Source: Novosphingobium sp. G106 (lineage in GTDB: Bacteria; Pseudomonadota; Alphaproteobacteria; Sphingomonadales; Sphingomonadaceae). From it: a stretch of 64,000 nt of DNA. The stretch lies in NCBI RefSeq assembly GCF_019075875.1, contig NZ_JAHOOZ010000003.1, positions 1-64,000 of the forward strand, read 5' to 3'. This document shows, piece after piece, positions 9,833 through 19,351 of the stretch; position 1 is the first letter of the stretch, and each line of letters starts with the position of its first letter. Under the pieces are notes generated by a model. It saw only the letters and a list, made by a program, of their open reading frames with translations. It was not told the DNA's origin and made no database searches. Position numbers and translations under genes: made by a program.

Positions 9833-10552
9833 TTGCGTCGATCTAGGCGCGCCGCCGTTTCGGAGTTCAGTGTGGAATCGTTTGCAGCCTGGATTGCCGA
9901 AATCATCACGAACAATGCCAGATGGGCTTCGGCGGTAATCGGCCTGCTTTGTTTCGGGGAATCGCTTGTTCTGGTCGGGCTCTTCATTCCCGCCACGGCG
10001 CTCATGATCGCCACTGGTAGCTTGCTCGCGACAGGGAGGCTAGACCCCGTTTGGATTGTCGGCGCCGCGATCATCGGCTCGGTGTTTGGCGACTGGGTGT
10101 CCTATCTTGTCGGCGCGCGCCTTGGCCCTGCCGCTTACCGGCACTGGCCGCTGAGGGAGCATCGCACTGCCGTGGCACAGGCTCGGCTCTTTTTCCGTCG
10201 GTACGGCTTCTTCGCCGTCTTCGCGGGACGCTTCCTTGGACCCCTGCGAGCGATTGTTCCACTGGTCGCAGGCGTGACGCGCATGCCGTCTCGCTCCTTC
10301 CAGCTCGCCAATGTCGCGTCGGCCAGTCTCTGGGTGCCGACGCTGTTCGCTCCTGGCTACTTCTCCGCCAAGCACTTCGCTGCGGACGGCAACCTGAGCG
10401 ACGGCTCAATGATGTTCATTGGTTTGGGCGTCGGACTGGGATGCGCGGTTGGAAGCTGGGTCTATTCAAAAGTCAGCGCTGCGCGGCGCCGGGCTCGCAA
10501 GTCCTATATACGCGAGGCGGCGTCGGCCCTGTGTGCTGGTGCCTCGGATTAA
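9833..10552 (+). CDS. DedA/SNARE-associated (VTT domain) membrane protein
   Basis: About 226-239 residues with four to five membrane segments. Family marks are the acidic first re-entrant region FGESLVLVGLFIPATALMI, the GSVFGDWVSYLVGARLG motif (about residues 82-98) and the arginine-bearing ARLFFRRYGFFAVFAGRFLGP followed by LVAGVTRMP. DedA proteins flip or scramble membrane lipids such as undecaprenyl phosphate or phosphatidylethanolamine, useful when polysaccharide is exported. The first possible start is TTG 9833; GTG 9871 (VESFAAW) is an alternative and leaves the whole domain intact. No operon partner is adjacent. Confidence 0.88.
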   Translation: MRRSRRAAVSEFSVESFAAWIAEIITNNARWASAVIGLLCFGESLVLVGLFIPATALMIATGSLLATGRLDPVWIVGAAIIGSVFGDWVSYLVGARLGPAAYRHWPLREHRTAVAQARLFFRRYGFFAVFAGRFLGPLRAIVPLVAGVTRMPSRSFQLANVASASLWVPTLFAPGYFSAKHFAADGNLSDGSMMFIGLGVGLGCAVGSWVYSKVSAARRRARKSYIREAASALCAGASD

Positions 10553-11043
10553 CCAATTCAGTTCGCCCGAAAGCGGCTAGGGCGCTTTCTAGCTGCCCCA
10601 GGGTCGGCCGACGGTGCCAACATTCGAAACCCGGCGTCTTGACCTCGCGGCCTTGGTCCGCGCGGCGAGTTCCAGCGCATCGTCAAGCAACTGCGCGGCT
10701 GAGCGATCCGTTGTAAGCGAAGCCTATCTAGCTAAGATGGAGGTTGAATATTCGACCTTCGGCAGGAGGCCTGCCTTGATTGAGTAGTTTCTGGTTCAAC
10801 AATCGAGATCTCCCAAATCAAGTCTCGAAGACAAATTCCCAAATAAACCCATTCCGCTCTTTCGGCTAAGTGACGTTCTTCCTGGCAACGATGATCGGGT
10901 TGAGGTACTGGAGGCCGGTGCCTTGAAACTGACAGCTCGAATTGCGACGCTCATTTCATTAGAGGCCGTCTCATCAGGTAGGCGCTGGGCTATCGGCGCC
11001 TTCAAATCGAGCCAGGCGCCTTGTCGCTATTGATCGCCTCGTC
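10553..11043. other. Intergenic region between DedA gene and export gene
   Basis: 490 bases without a supported gene. Short frames exist on both strands but lack ribosome sites and family features. It separates a plus-strand and a minus-strand gene end, so it should contain terminators; none with a clear T run is visible. Confidence 0.4.
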
Positions 11044-11895
11044 TTAGAAGAAGCGCTCTCCGACAAAGATCGTGTCGTTTTCACTAAGCTTCATGTCCAT
11101 CGTTGCTTTGACCTTCTGGCCGTTGCGATAGACCGAGATCTTGCCGGCTGAACCGCGCTGGGTCAGACCGCCGCTGCGCGCGAGCGCCATGCGGATCGTC
11201 ATGCCGCGCTCGACCTTGTAGGCGCCGGGGGCGCCGACCTGGCCATAGACGTAGAAGATCGGCGCAGCCGCCAGAAACAGCTTGTCACCGGGCTGAACGT
11301 AAGGATCTTCGGCAGCGCCGCCGCGTGCTACGTCGGTCACCGGCAGGCGGAATTCTTTGCCGTCCGCGCGGCGCAGCAGGATGTCGTCGGCCGCAGAAGG
11401 CTTGGCGCCACCGGCGCGGGCCAGAATCTCGGACACGCGATAAACGCGGTCTACTGGAACGAGACCAGGATTGCCGAATTCGCCCAAAACCGTCACGTAA
11501 CGGCTGATGTAGCTGACGACAGCGACGTTGACGACTGGATCGGTGTAAAAGCCGCCGTCGCGCAGTAGCCTGTTTACCTGCTCGCGAAACTGAATCACTG
11601 TCAGATCGGCCGCCTTGACCGAATGCAGGTAGGGAAGTTGCACCGTGCCATCGGCTTGGACCTGGACGCGCGGGTGAAATTCCTCGCGACCAAGAACGCT
11701 GACATCGACGACGTCGCCCGGGCCGATTACATAGCCCTCGTCGGTGGTGCCAGCCGCCGCCGAGGGCGCGGCGCTTGCTGCCGGCGAAGAGCGCATGGCG
11801 GGCCGGGCTTGCCGCGAAGCAGCAGGTACGACGCTCATAGCGAGCGCTAATAGCGCACCCGCCCACGCAGTTGATCGGGACAGGCTCTTAACCAT
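11044..11895 (-). CDS. Polysaccharide export protein (Wza/GumB/GelD-like)
   Basis: The start is ATG 11895, preceded by GCAGGAAC, giving 283 residues; the longer open frame upstream is not supported. A signal peptide (residues 1-30, SRSTAWAGALLALAMSV) is followed by the Poly_export domain YVIGPGDVVDVSVLGREEF and VQVQADGTVQLPYL, then two SLBB parts: VTVLGEFGNPGLVPVDR and FYVYGQVGAPGAYKVERG. Such proteins form the periplasmic to outer-membrane channel for exopolysaccharide; in sphingan producers the counterpart is GelD/SpsD. No lipobox cysteine is visible, so it may not be a lipoprotein. The Wzc-like co-polymerase gene that normally follows is missing; the next DNA downstream is the DedA region. 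Confidence 0.9.
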   Translation of the reverse strand: MVKSLSRSTAWAGALLALAMSVVPAASRQARPAMRSSPAASAAPSAAAGTTDEGYVIGPGDVVDVSVLGREEFHPRVQVQADGTVQLPYLHSVKAADLTVIQFREQVNRLLRDGGFYTDPVVNVAVVSYISRYVTVLGEFGNPGLVPVDRVYRVSEILARAGGAKPSAADDILLRRADGKEFRLPVTDVARGGAAEDPYVQPGDKLFLAAAPIFYVYGQVGAPGAYKVERGMTIRMALARSGGLTQRGSAGKISVYRNGQKVKATMDMKLSENDTIFVGERFF

Positions 11896-12429
11896 ACTGT
11901 TCGTTCCTGCCAACTTTCTGGCATCGCAACCGGCTTCAGGCATCCTTGATCCTTCTTGCCCCACATCGGTGTCCGGTCGCTGCTGAGACAATCGGACACC
12001 ATAAGGCCGGCCGCGAGAAGTAGCGTCGAAAGCGGACCTCAGGGACCTCAGGCACCGAAAGCGTTGGTCCGTTGAGGTGTTCCTGCATTGGGAAGATATA
12101 ATGTCCTTGAACATCCGAAATCGTCATGACGCGAAGTCTTGCCAATGATTTCCGCACCACGAGACTATTGGCGTCGAGGCGTCAAAAGCTAAGCTTGTGC
12201 AAATGTGGAATATAAGATGGTCGCACAATCGAGTGGAATGAGGGGACTGTTTCGGGCTCCGATAATCGGAGGCTCGCAAGGAAGGGCGGCACTGACGTGC
12301 CCCCCTGGTCCTGGACGGTCGTGGTGATCCACATGCCCTCGCGCAGATACTGCGCGCGGCCCTCGCCGGGTTTGGATCGCCGTTGGCCGCGGGCGCGACG
12401 ACGAACAGCAGCCAACGCAGCGCCAAACG
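11896..12429. other. Intergenic region upstream of export gene
   Basis: About 530 bases up to the IS256 end. It should carry the export gene promoter. A worn minus-strand frame (about 12415-12182, with QYLREGMWITTTVQDQGG) may be a gene remnant, but no family is recognised. Confidence 0.35.
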
Positions 12430-13760
12430 GGTAGTGTGCGGCAAGTCCTGTAAATAGCGGCTTGGCATGCTGGTTAGGCGGCTTGTCGTAGACCGGCTTT
12501 CTTCATCTCCTTCAGATCGTTCATGTTGAGGTAGCGGTTGGCCTCGAGCCAGTTCTCGTGGGTCTCGACGGCGAGCGATCGGATCAGGCGCAGACAGCTG
12601 TCTTCATTGAAGAAGATGCGCAACACGATGGTCCTGCGCTTGATCTCCTCGTTGAAGCGCTCGAGCATGTTCGTGCTCTTCATATGTTTGTGATGCTGGC
12701 GCGGCAGTCGGTAGAAGGTGAAGGTCTCCTCTATGGTTTCCTCCGCCCAGGTGGTGAGCTTGGGGTATCGTGGCGACCATTTCTTAAGCCATGCGGCAAG
12801 ATCGCTCTTCGCCTCGGACAAGGCGCGCCGGTCGTAAATCCACCGCAGCTCCTGGAGACAGTCGTCGTCGGCCTTGCGTGGCAGATGGTCGAGCGCATTG
12901 CGTAGGAAATGGACGTAACAGCGCTGCGTCGGGCAACACCTCGCGGACGGCGGCACGCAAGCCCGCATGGTCGTCGGCGACAACATATTCCACGCCGTGG
13001 AGGCCGCGGTCTCGGAGGCTGACAAGGAAGTCCTTCCACGACGAGCGGCTCTCGCGGTTGGCGAGCTCGACAGCGAGAATCTGCCGTCGGCCCTCCCAGT
13101 CGACACCGAGCGCGACGAGCACCGCACAAGACCGAACAACGCCGGCCTGGCGGACCTTCTCATACTTCGCATCGATGATGAGATAGGCAAAAGGCTCATC
13201 CAGCCGGCGCCGGGCAAAGGCCGTCAAACTCTCATCCAGCCGCTTGTTGATCGCCGAGATCGTCGAGGCCGAGAAGCTGTGTCCGCACAGCTCTTCGGTG
13301 ATCGCCTTCACCTTCCGCGTCGAGACGCCCTGAACATACATCTCAGCCAGCGTCGCTACTAACGCCTGCTCCGAGCGCTGATAGCGCTCAAACAACTCCG
13401 TCGAGAACCGCCCGTCGCGGTTCTGCGGCACCCGCAGTTCGAGCTTGCCCACCCGGGTGATCAGCGTCCGGTTGTAATGACCCGAGCGGTAGCCGACACG
13501 GCCATCACTGCGCTCGCTCTTCGAGGCGCCAAGCGCCTCTGTCATCTCCCCCTTCGAGCATCTCCTGCAGCAGATCTTGTACGATCTTCCGCAACATATC
13601 GTGGTTCGCACCCATCAACTCTTTGACGGCGGCTATCGACGGCTTATTCTCGCTCCGGGTCATGGTGGGGCTCCTATGGAGTTGGTGACGTCAGACATCA
13701 CCAGCCTGCCATGGCCGCTCAGATCCTCAATGGATTTTGCAGAACTCCCCGCACACTACC
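12430..13760 (-). mobile_element. IS256-family element
   Basis: The terminal inverted repeats begin GGTAGTGTGCGG at 12430 (plus) and, inverted, at 13760, and stay alike for about 25 bases (...AGTCCTGTAAA against ...AGTTCTGCAAA). The element is 1331 bp. The flanks (CGCCAAACG and GGCGATCCT) do not form a target duplication, so it inserted long ago or its flank was rearranged. Confidence 0.8.
12474..13663 (-). pseudogene. IS256-family (Mutator-type) transposase, two frameshifts
   Basis: ATG 13663 has a good AGGAG site and gives TRSENKPSIAAVKELMGANH and IVQDLLQEMLEG. An extra G in the GGGGG run near 13553 moves the frame; the main body then shows RVPQNRDGRFSTELFERYQR, YLIIDAKYEKVR (first catalytic Asp), YVVADDHAGL (second Asp) and, after another frame change near 12930, RCYVHFLRNALDHLPRK, STNMLERFNEEIKRRT (catalytic Glu). 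The family length of about 395 residues fits. As written it is not translatable; the first shift is one base in a homopolymer, the second is a loss of several bases. Confidence 0.88.
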
Positions 13761-13766
13761 GGCGAT

Positions 13767-13931
13767 CCTGGCAACAAGGCGGCAGAGGCCAATGTTTTGA
13801 TTAGGCCCGATCCGGGAACCTTTAACGCGGTCTCGATTGATGAGATACCCGCGGCAGAGGGGGGCCACCCGAGCAGCGCCTGGGTTGAGCGAGCGCTGCT
13901 CACGGCAGGGAGCCGTACTGCACCCAAGTAA
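13767..13931 (+). pseudogene. Possible C-terminal gene fragment beside IS256
   Basis: The plus frame directly after the IS256 end reads GDPGNKAAEANVLIRPDPG, FNAVSIDEIPAAEGGHPSS and AWVERALLTAGSRTAPK before stopping at 13931. The composition looks like real protein, unlike neighbouring frames, but no start and no family can be named. It may be the tail of a gene cut by the IS256. Confidence 0.3.
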
Positions 13932-14412
13932 ATTAAGGATAACAACAAAGAACCCTTGCCGGGGTCCAACCGTATAGTCGCGCGGTGCATCTCCGGCGCG
14001 TGAGAACACGGCCATATAGGTTCTGGTCGCGGCCGTTGCCGTCGGGGGGAGGTCGTGCCGGTGTTCTGAAACTATCGGCGGCATGCACCGATGTTGTATC
14101 ATTCGGGGCAACGCAGGAGATGACATGCGTAAGACAATCCCCCCTGAGCGCCGAGGCCATGATAACTTTGATGGCGCTGCCAGCCACAGCGCAAGTTACG
14201 CAGCAGACCTCGCCCCGGGGACATCCTCGGCTCGATCCTCGGCAAGCTGTTCGGCGGCGGACGCGTAGGTCCGGGTACGACGCTTGATGGGCAGTGGTTG
14301 TCCGGACAGACGCCGCTCAACAATCGTAAGCGGAGCCACGGCCCCGCCTTGCAGTGTTGAGGCGCAGCGCCGAGTCTCCTTGCCCTGATCGGGCGGGGAG
14401 TGCGCTGCTACT

Positions 14413-14859
14413 ATGATAATCTCGGTTGATGATCCTGTGAGCAAGGGCTCGCAGCGGTTTGAGATATTCACGGGGGCAGGCAAGCGTCGGGATTGGCCGA
14501 CCGAAGTGAAGGCATCGATTGTCGCGGAGTGTTTTTCGGGCCGGGAGGGCGTCAGCGCCGTGGCGCGCCGGCATGGCCTGGACCCTTCGCAGGTTTACGG
14601 TTGGCGGCGGGACTTGCGTAAGCAGCTCGAAGCCGAGGGAGTGATCATTCCGCCGCCGAAGCCGGAAGTGGCGACCTTCGTGCCTGCCGTAATCGAACCG
14701 AGTGTTGTGACTGATCCTGCACCCAGGCGTCGTCGTCGACGCCGTGCAACAGGTGCGGTGGTCGAGTTGGAGATCGACGGCGTGGCGGTGAAGATCGGCC
14801 AAGGCGCCGACGTGGGTACGATTGCCGCAGTTATTGAAGCGCTCAGGGCCCAAAGATGA
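14413..14859 (+). CDS. tnpA: IS66 accessory protein TnpA
   Basis: 148 residues. The N-terminal half holds a helix-turn-helix of the transposase_8 type: WPTEVKASIVAECFSGREGV, SAVARRHGLDPSQVYGWRRD. The C-terminal half is a proline- and arginine-rich link and a short VVELEIDGVAVKIGQGADV strand pair typical of IS66 TnpA. It helps transposition with TnpB and TnpC in the same operon. The reading frame is intact. Confidence 0.9.
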   Translation: MIISVDDPVSKGSQRFEIFTGAGKRRDWPTEVKASIVAECFSGREGVSAVARRHGLDPSQVYGWRRDLRKQLEAEGVIIPPPKPEVATFVPAVIEPSVVTDPAPRRRRRRRATGAVVELEIDGVAVKIGQGADVGTIAAVIEALRAQR

Positions 14860-14872
14860 TTGAGGCTGGGCG

Positions 14873-15229
14873 ATGATCGGACCCGGTGCTGGCGCTCGCG
14901 TGATGGTGGCGACGCGCCCGGTGGATTTTCGCAAGGGACCTGACGCCCTGGCGGCGCTGGTCGGCGCCGACTATGGCGGTGATCCGTTTTACGGCGTGAT
15001 CTACGTGTTCCGGGCAAAGCGCGCGGACCGGATCAAGCTGGTCTGGTGGGACGGCACCGGCCTTTGCCTGATGGCCAAGAAGCTGGAGTCAGGCGGCTTC
15101 AAGTGGCCCGGCATCCAGGACGGCGTAATGCGGCTGACGTCGGCGCAACTTGGCGCGCTTCTAGAGGGCCTCGACTGGCGCCGCGTCCATGGCGGCCGCC
15201 GCCCGATTGCCCCACAGATTGCCGGTTGA
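14873..15229 (+). CDS. tnpB: IS66 accessory protein TnpB
   Basis: 118 residues, the IS66 Orf2 family. Hallmarks are VMVATRPVDFRKGPDALAAL, YGVIYVFRAKRADRIKLVWW and DGTGLCLMAKKLESGGFKWP, all in place. The ATG lies 13 bases after the tnpA stop. Intact frame. Confidence 0.93.
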   Translation: MIGPGAGARVMVATRPVDFRKGPDALAALVGADYGGDPFYGVIYVFRAKRADRIKLVWWDGTGLCLMAKKLESGGFKWPGIQDGVMRLTSAQLGALLEGLDWRRVHGGRRPIAPQIAG

Positions 15230-15260
15230 CGGGGCTTTCCTCGACTGATTCACTGCTTCC

Positions 15261-16784
15261 ATGCTCATGGCAGCGGACCTTCCCAACGACGTCGAAGCGC
15301 TCCGTGCGATGGTGCTCGAACAGGCCCGCGAGCTCGATGCCCTGAAGGATTTCCAAGCCGAGGTCGAACGCCTGAAGGCGATCATCGACGCACTGCAACG
15401 CCACCGTTTCGGCCGCCGGTCCGAACAGCTTGATCCCGATCAGTTCGAACTGGCTCTGGAGGAAGTCGAGACGGCATTGGCCGAGGCTGAGCATGCCTTG
15501 GATAAGGCGCGCCGGATGCCGGCCGATCGGCCGCGCAAGACCAACCGGGGTTCGTTGCCGGCTCATCTCGAGCGGGTCGAGCAGATCGTCGATGTCGATG
15601 ACAAGGCTTGCCCTTGCTGCGGCGGTGCCCTCCACCAGATTGGCGAAGACGTGGCCGAGCGCCTCGACGTCGTGCCAACCACCTTCCGTGTGCTGGCGAC
15701 GCGCCGCCCCGCTATGGTTGTCGCTCTTGCGAGAGCGCGGTCGTGCAGGCTCCCGCGCCGGCGCGGATCATCGAAGGCGGCATTCCGACCGAAGCCCTGA
15801 TCGCGCAGGTGCTTGTCGCCAAGTACGCCGATCACCTGCCATTGTACCGGCAGGCACAGATCTACGCCCGCCAAGGCATCCAGCTCGATCGCTCGACACT
15901 GGCCGACTGGGTTGGCCGGGCTGCCTGGTATCTACGCCCGTTGCGCGATCATGTGCTGGAACGGCTTCGACGATCGGATCGGCTCTTCGCCGACGAGATC
16001 ACCGCACCAGTGCTCGATCCTGGGCGCGGGCGGACCAAAACTGGCCAGATATGGGCCTATGCGCGCGATGATCGGCCATGGGGCGGTGATGACCCGCCGA
16101 TGATCGCCTACGTCTATGCCGCCGATCGGAAGAGCGAACGGGCGGAGGCTCATCTTTGCGATTTTGCCGGCATCCTGCAGGTCGATGGCTATGGCGGTTA
16201 CGCCGCGCTCGCGAAGCGTCGGCAGCAGGTGCGCCTAGCCTTCTGCTGGGCGCATGTGCGCCGGAAGTTTTACGAACTCGCCGATACCTCGCCGGTCGCA
16301 ACGGAGGTGCTGCGCCGTGTTGCCTCGCTCTACGCCATTGAGGAAGAGGTCCGGGGATTGCCGGCCGAAGAGCGCCGTGCCGTTCGGCACGATCGCAGCC
16401 GCATCATCGTCGATGACCTTCGCCAGTATCTCGAAGCCCGGCACCGGCAGATCAGCGCCAAAGCGAAGCTCGGCGAGGCGATCCGCTACGCACTTACCCG
16501 CTGGGACGGCCTGTCACGCTTCCTCGACGATGGCCGCCTCGACCTCGACAGCAACACTGTCGAACGGAGCATCAGGCCATTGGCCCTCAATCGGAAGAAT
16601 GCCCTGTTCGCTGGCTCTGACGAAGGCGGCGACAACTGGGCGGTGATCGCAACCCTCATCGAGAACTGCAAGATCTCCGGTCTCAACCCTCACGCCTGGC
16701 TGACCGGGGTACTCACCAAGCTGGCCGGGGGGACATCCTGCCAATGCCGTCGGCGAACTCATGCCTTGGACCGCCGTGGTCTGA
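15261..16784 (+). pseudogene. tnpC: IS66 transposase TnpC, two frameshifts
   Basis: The N-terminal part (15261 to about 15707) has a coiled-coil leader LRAMVLEQARELDALKDFQ, HRFGRRSEQLDPDQ and the zinc-binding CPCCGGALHQIGED. A one-base loss near 15708 shifts the frame to YGCRSCESAVVQAPAPAR and on through the DDE domain: YADHLPLYRQAQIY, FADEITAPVLDPG, ILQVDGYGGYAALAK, AFCWAHVRRKFYEL, LDSNTVERSIRPLALNRKN. One extra G near 16730 shifts the last 15 residues (NAVGELMPWTAVV). About 510 residues once repaired. The element is therefore probably dead unless these are sequence errors. Confidence 0.9.
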
Positions 16785-17642
16785 GAACATCGGTTACTAA
16801 CAATCAACAGTCTGAGTTCGAGAGCCGCGTCGACGTCGAAGTTCGATCCGGGAATGCAGACCGAAGCACTGGCGCGCGCCTAAAATCCGATTATGCACTA
16901 TTTAGTGCAGCTCGAGAGCCAGTATGCTGCTTCGCCGTTCAGGAGCGGGCGGACTTGGCCGATCGCTACACCGCCTTGACGCAAGTGCTCGCGGACCGCG
17001 GCTATGGCAGCGGAGCGACGACAGCAGCGACTGCGACTGCGGACGTCGCGTCCGGCCGCGCGGAGTTCAACAGCCGGGTGGACGCGGCTTTGGCGGCGCG
17101 TCGCATCACACGCACTCAAGGAACACGCCTGAAGGCCGATTATGCGGCTGCAGTTCAGCTCGAATCAAGGCACTTGCGCGATGGCGCAATCACTGCAGCC
17201 GAGCGAGATGACCTCGACGCCCGCCTAGACGCACTTGATGCCAAGCTTGGTGATAGCGGCTCACCAGGCGCGAACTTAACGCCACGAGCACGGCTCGATG
17301 CCATTGCACGTACGCTTCCTGCCAGCGGCCTCACTCGCGGGGCAAACGCCCAGATTCTGTGGAGCTGGGTGACTTGACGCGCCTCGCGGATGCCTATGCC
17401 CGAACTAACACCTCCATCGAGGAGCAAGCGTATCTGAATCGCCGAGTGGAAGACGTCGAGACGCGCGTGCGGCAACGTCCATGAAGGCGGTCTGTCGGTG
17501 TGCCGTTTGATAAGTCCATTTGATTAGGATGCGGCCACGCCACCAGTCAGCGGTTACTTAACGTCGGACAACGGCCAATTCAGCATCACGTTCAGTGAGC
17601 TATGTCAGCTTACCCTTGCAACATCATGAACGAAGGGAATGG

Positions 17643-18029
17643 ACGTGGCTACTTCAAAAACGATCGTATTCGCGAGCCTGCTCGGGGTGAGTGCCGCCGC
17701 CTCCCCTACCGTCGGCGGCATTTGCACGCGATCATTGGGGGCACCGCTACTCGGAAGAATACTACCAGGATGGCGATTGGCGGGATCATCGGGGCTATCG
17801 CGACAGCTATGAGGATCCTCACTACTATCGCGAGCGTCCGCGTTATGTGAACCGTCCGCGCTATCGCTGCCGCTCCGGCGGCACGACCGGGGCGATCGTC
17901 GGTGGCGCCCTGGGCGCGCTGCTTGGCCGCGGTGTCGACCGCAGTGGTGATCGGGCCGTCGGCACCATTCTCGGAGCCGGTGGCGGGGCGCTTATCGGAC
18001 GCGAAATTGAGCGCAATAGACATTGCTAA
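17643..18029 (+). pseudogene. Glycine-zipper surface/secreted protein, signal peptide frameshifted
   Basis: The start at 17643 (MDVATSKTIVFASLLGVSAA) is a normal signal peptide, but the mature part lies in another frame: LPSAAFARDHWGHRYSEEYY, a Tyr/Arg/Asp-rich stretch, then CRSGGTTGAIVGGALGALLG and GDRAVGTILGAGGGALIGRE, a 2TM glycine zipper as in Rick_17kDa_Anti proteins. A shift within the signal peptide C-region (near 17700) separates them. Its close paralogue at 46618-47061 is intact. Such proteins sit in the envelope and may affect membrane or metal stress; role unknown. Confidence 0.75.
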
Positions 18030-18146
18030 TCAAGGTCTTGTCCGTTCCATGAAAATGGTCAGCTGAGCAACGGCCCGGCTGATGTTCGGGGGGCGTCGAC
18101 GGGCAAAGGAACACTATTCTTCCCAAATGGATCTGGGACAAGTTGT

Positions 18147-18467
18147 ATGCCTGTCGACTTTAGTCCGCGAGCATCAAAAACTGACACGAAACCGGATGTT
18201 GCCTTTGCCCGATGGGGAAGCGGCTACGGCCATAGATACGGCCACAGACTAGAGCGCACGTTTGGGCGAATAGAACGGGAAATCATCACAGCGGCTGACC
18301 GGGGTGAAATTACCTCCAAGGAAGAGTGCAGGCTCCTTCACCAGCTTGCCGAAATTGATTGTCTGTACGACGGCCTTCGCTCGAAAGCCCTCGGCTACCC
18401 TGAACGCAGGGCTATCATACAGCGTCTCCGTCTCATCCGCTCAGATTTACCAGGACAGGACACGTAA
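18147..18467 (+). CDS. Unknown 106-residue protein
   Basis: No family recognised. No signal peptide. The C-terminal two thirds form charged helices: RLERTFGRIEREIITAADRG, EITSKEECRLLHQLAEIDCL, YPERRAIIQRLRLIRSDLPG. The 'ITAADRGEITSKEE' step recalls the repeat helices of the split protein at 14125-17484, so it may be a cytoplasmic relative. It lies between two secreted-protein genes on the same strand. Confidence 0.55.
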   Translation: MPVDFSPRASKTDTKPDVAFARWGSGYGHRYGHRLERTFGRIEREIITAADRGEITSKEECRLLHQLAEIDCLYDGLRSKALGYPERRAIIQRLRLIRSDLPGQDT

Positions 18468-18596
18468 AGGCCGCTGCCGGGATTAATCCGTCCAAGGGGC
18501 AATAAGTTAAGTTTGGGTTCAGCGGGATTTTGGCCTGTTAACAGCTTAGCTTCGACTCAGCTCATGAGAAGCCCAGTTCGGAGCGGGAGATGAATC

Positions 18597-18971
18597 ATGC
18601 TTACCACAATCAGGAAGTTTGCGCTTGCTTTGGCACTGACCGCTACCACACTGGCCGTCGCCTCTCCGGCCTCGGCGCACGATCGCTATTATCGTCATCA
18701 TCACGGCAACGACGGTGCAGCGATTGCCATCGGTGCGGGGATAATCGGTCTGGCTGTTGGCGCAGCCATCGCGTCCAACAATGACCGTCGCTATGACGAG
18801 AGATATTATTACTACGATAGCGGTTATTATTATCCTCGCCATCGGAGATATTATTACCGCCGACATTACAACCAATATTACTATGAAGGATACCCGGTAT
18901 ATCGCGATTACAACGGATATGACAATTATTACCAGTATCGCTATAAGAATGATGACGACGATGATGATTGA
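18597..18971 (+). CDS. Secreted Tyr-rich protein with short glycine zipper
   Basis: 124 residues. The signal peptide is clear (MLTTIRKFALALALTATTLA then ASPASAH). The mature part has a His/Asn start, one zipper-like segment AIAIGAGIIGLAVGAAIASN, and then a stretch made almost only of Tyr, Arg and Asp ending in a run of seven aspartates. GGGAGATGA precedes the ATG at 18597. It belongs with the paralogous secreted proteins at 17643, 41494 and 46618. The tyrosine and acidic tail would suit metal or polyanion contact, which is inference. Confidence 0.7.
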   Translation: MLTTIRKFALALALTATTLAVASPASAHDRYYRHHHGNDGAAIAIGAGIIGLAVGAAIASNNDRRYDERYYYYDSGYYYPRHRRYYYRRHYNQYYYEGYPVYRDYNGYDNYYQYRYKNDDDDDD

Positions 18972-19351
18972 CCCCCAGCGCCCTCGAAAATCTGCAAGTG
19001 CGGTGATTTCGGCGGGTGCCCGACTCATAGAAGTTAAATGATATCCTTCGAGGGTGTCGGTCAGTGACTGTGCCATCGATGGCCACAATTCGTATTGTTC
19101 CGTGTATCGCCGAAGAATGCGAGGTCGCAACATGTCGGGACAGCTGTTAACCTGTAGCCTGCGCGCGTCGGCCTGCGCAAAACCCCCTGCAGGAGGAGTA
19201 CATCCGCTCCCGCAGCTTCAGCCTCGGCGGCAATCGCTGGGACACCAAGGGCATTAAAAAGGGCGGCCATGGCCGACCTGGTCGAAGTTCGATTCTCATT
19301 GATGATTCCTCCTGTCGGCGCTACCGCTACTGATACTGCGAACGAGTCGCA
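18972..19351. other. Junk stretch before a duplicated segment
   Basis: No supported gene. A minus-strand frame across 19061-19300 (RSAMAALFNALGVPAIAAEA) has an orderly look but neither start site nor family. The stretch ends where homology to 48825 begins. Confidence 0.3.

Larger units (their letters stand above)
14326..16797 (+). mobile_element. IS66-family element
   Basis: Left end GTAAGCGGAGCCACGGC at 14326, right end GTAACCGATGTTCTCAG read inward from 16797. The 8-bp target duplication is CAACAATC on the left and TAACAATC on the right, one base apart. The element is 2472 bp and has the standard tnpA-tnpB-tnpC order. It splits the secreted protein gene 14125-17484 exactly at Asn-Asn-Gln. 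Confidence 0.92.
14125..17484 (+). pseudogene. Secreted repeat protein, split by IS66
   Basis: AGGAG precedes ATG 14125 (MRKTI...). Following frames give a signal peptide (MITLMALPATAQ), GDILGSILGKLFGGGR and TTLDGQWLSGQTPLNN. IS66 enters at 14326. After 16797 the protein goes on directly: QQSEFESRVDVEVRSG, RLKSDYALF, ERADLADRYTALTQVLADRG, then a second unit EFNSRVDAALAARRITRTQG, RLKADYAAAVQLESRHLRDG, ERDDLDARLDALDAKLGD, and ends LNRRVEDVETRVRQRP at 17484. Two or three repeats of about 75 residues, each a pair of helices ending in an 'ERxDLxxRxxAL' helix, form a likely helical periplasmic protein seen in sphingomonads. Besides the IS there are at least four frameshifts. Function unknown. Confidence 0.75.

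Noticed and set aside
12182..12415. Minus-strand frame left of IS256 as a gene
   Set aside because: It runs out of the IS end and shows no start or known family; left as possible remnant only.
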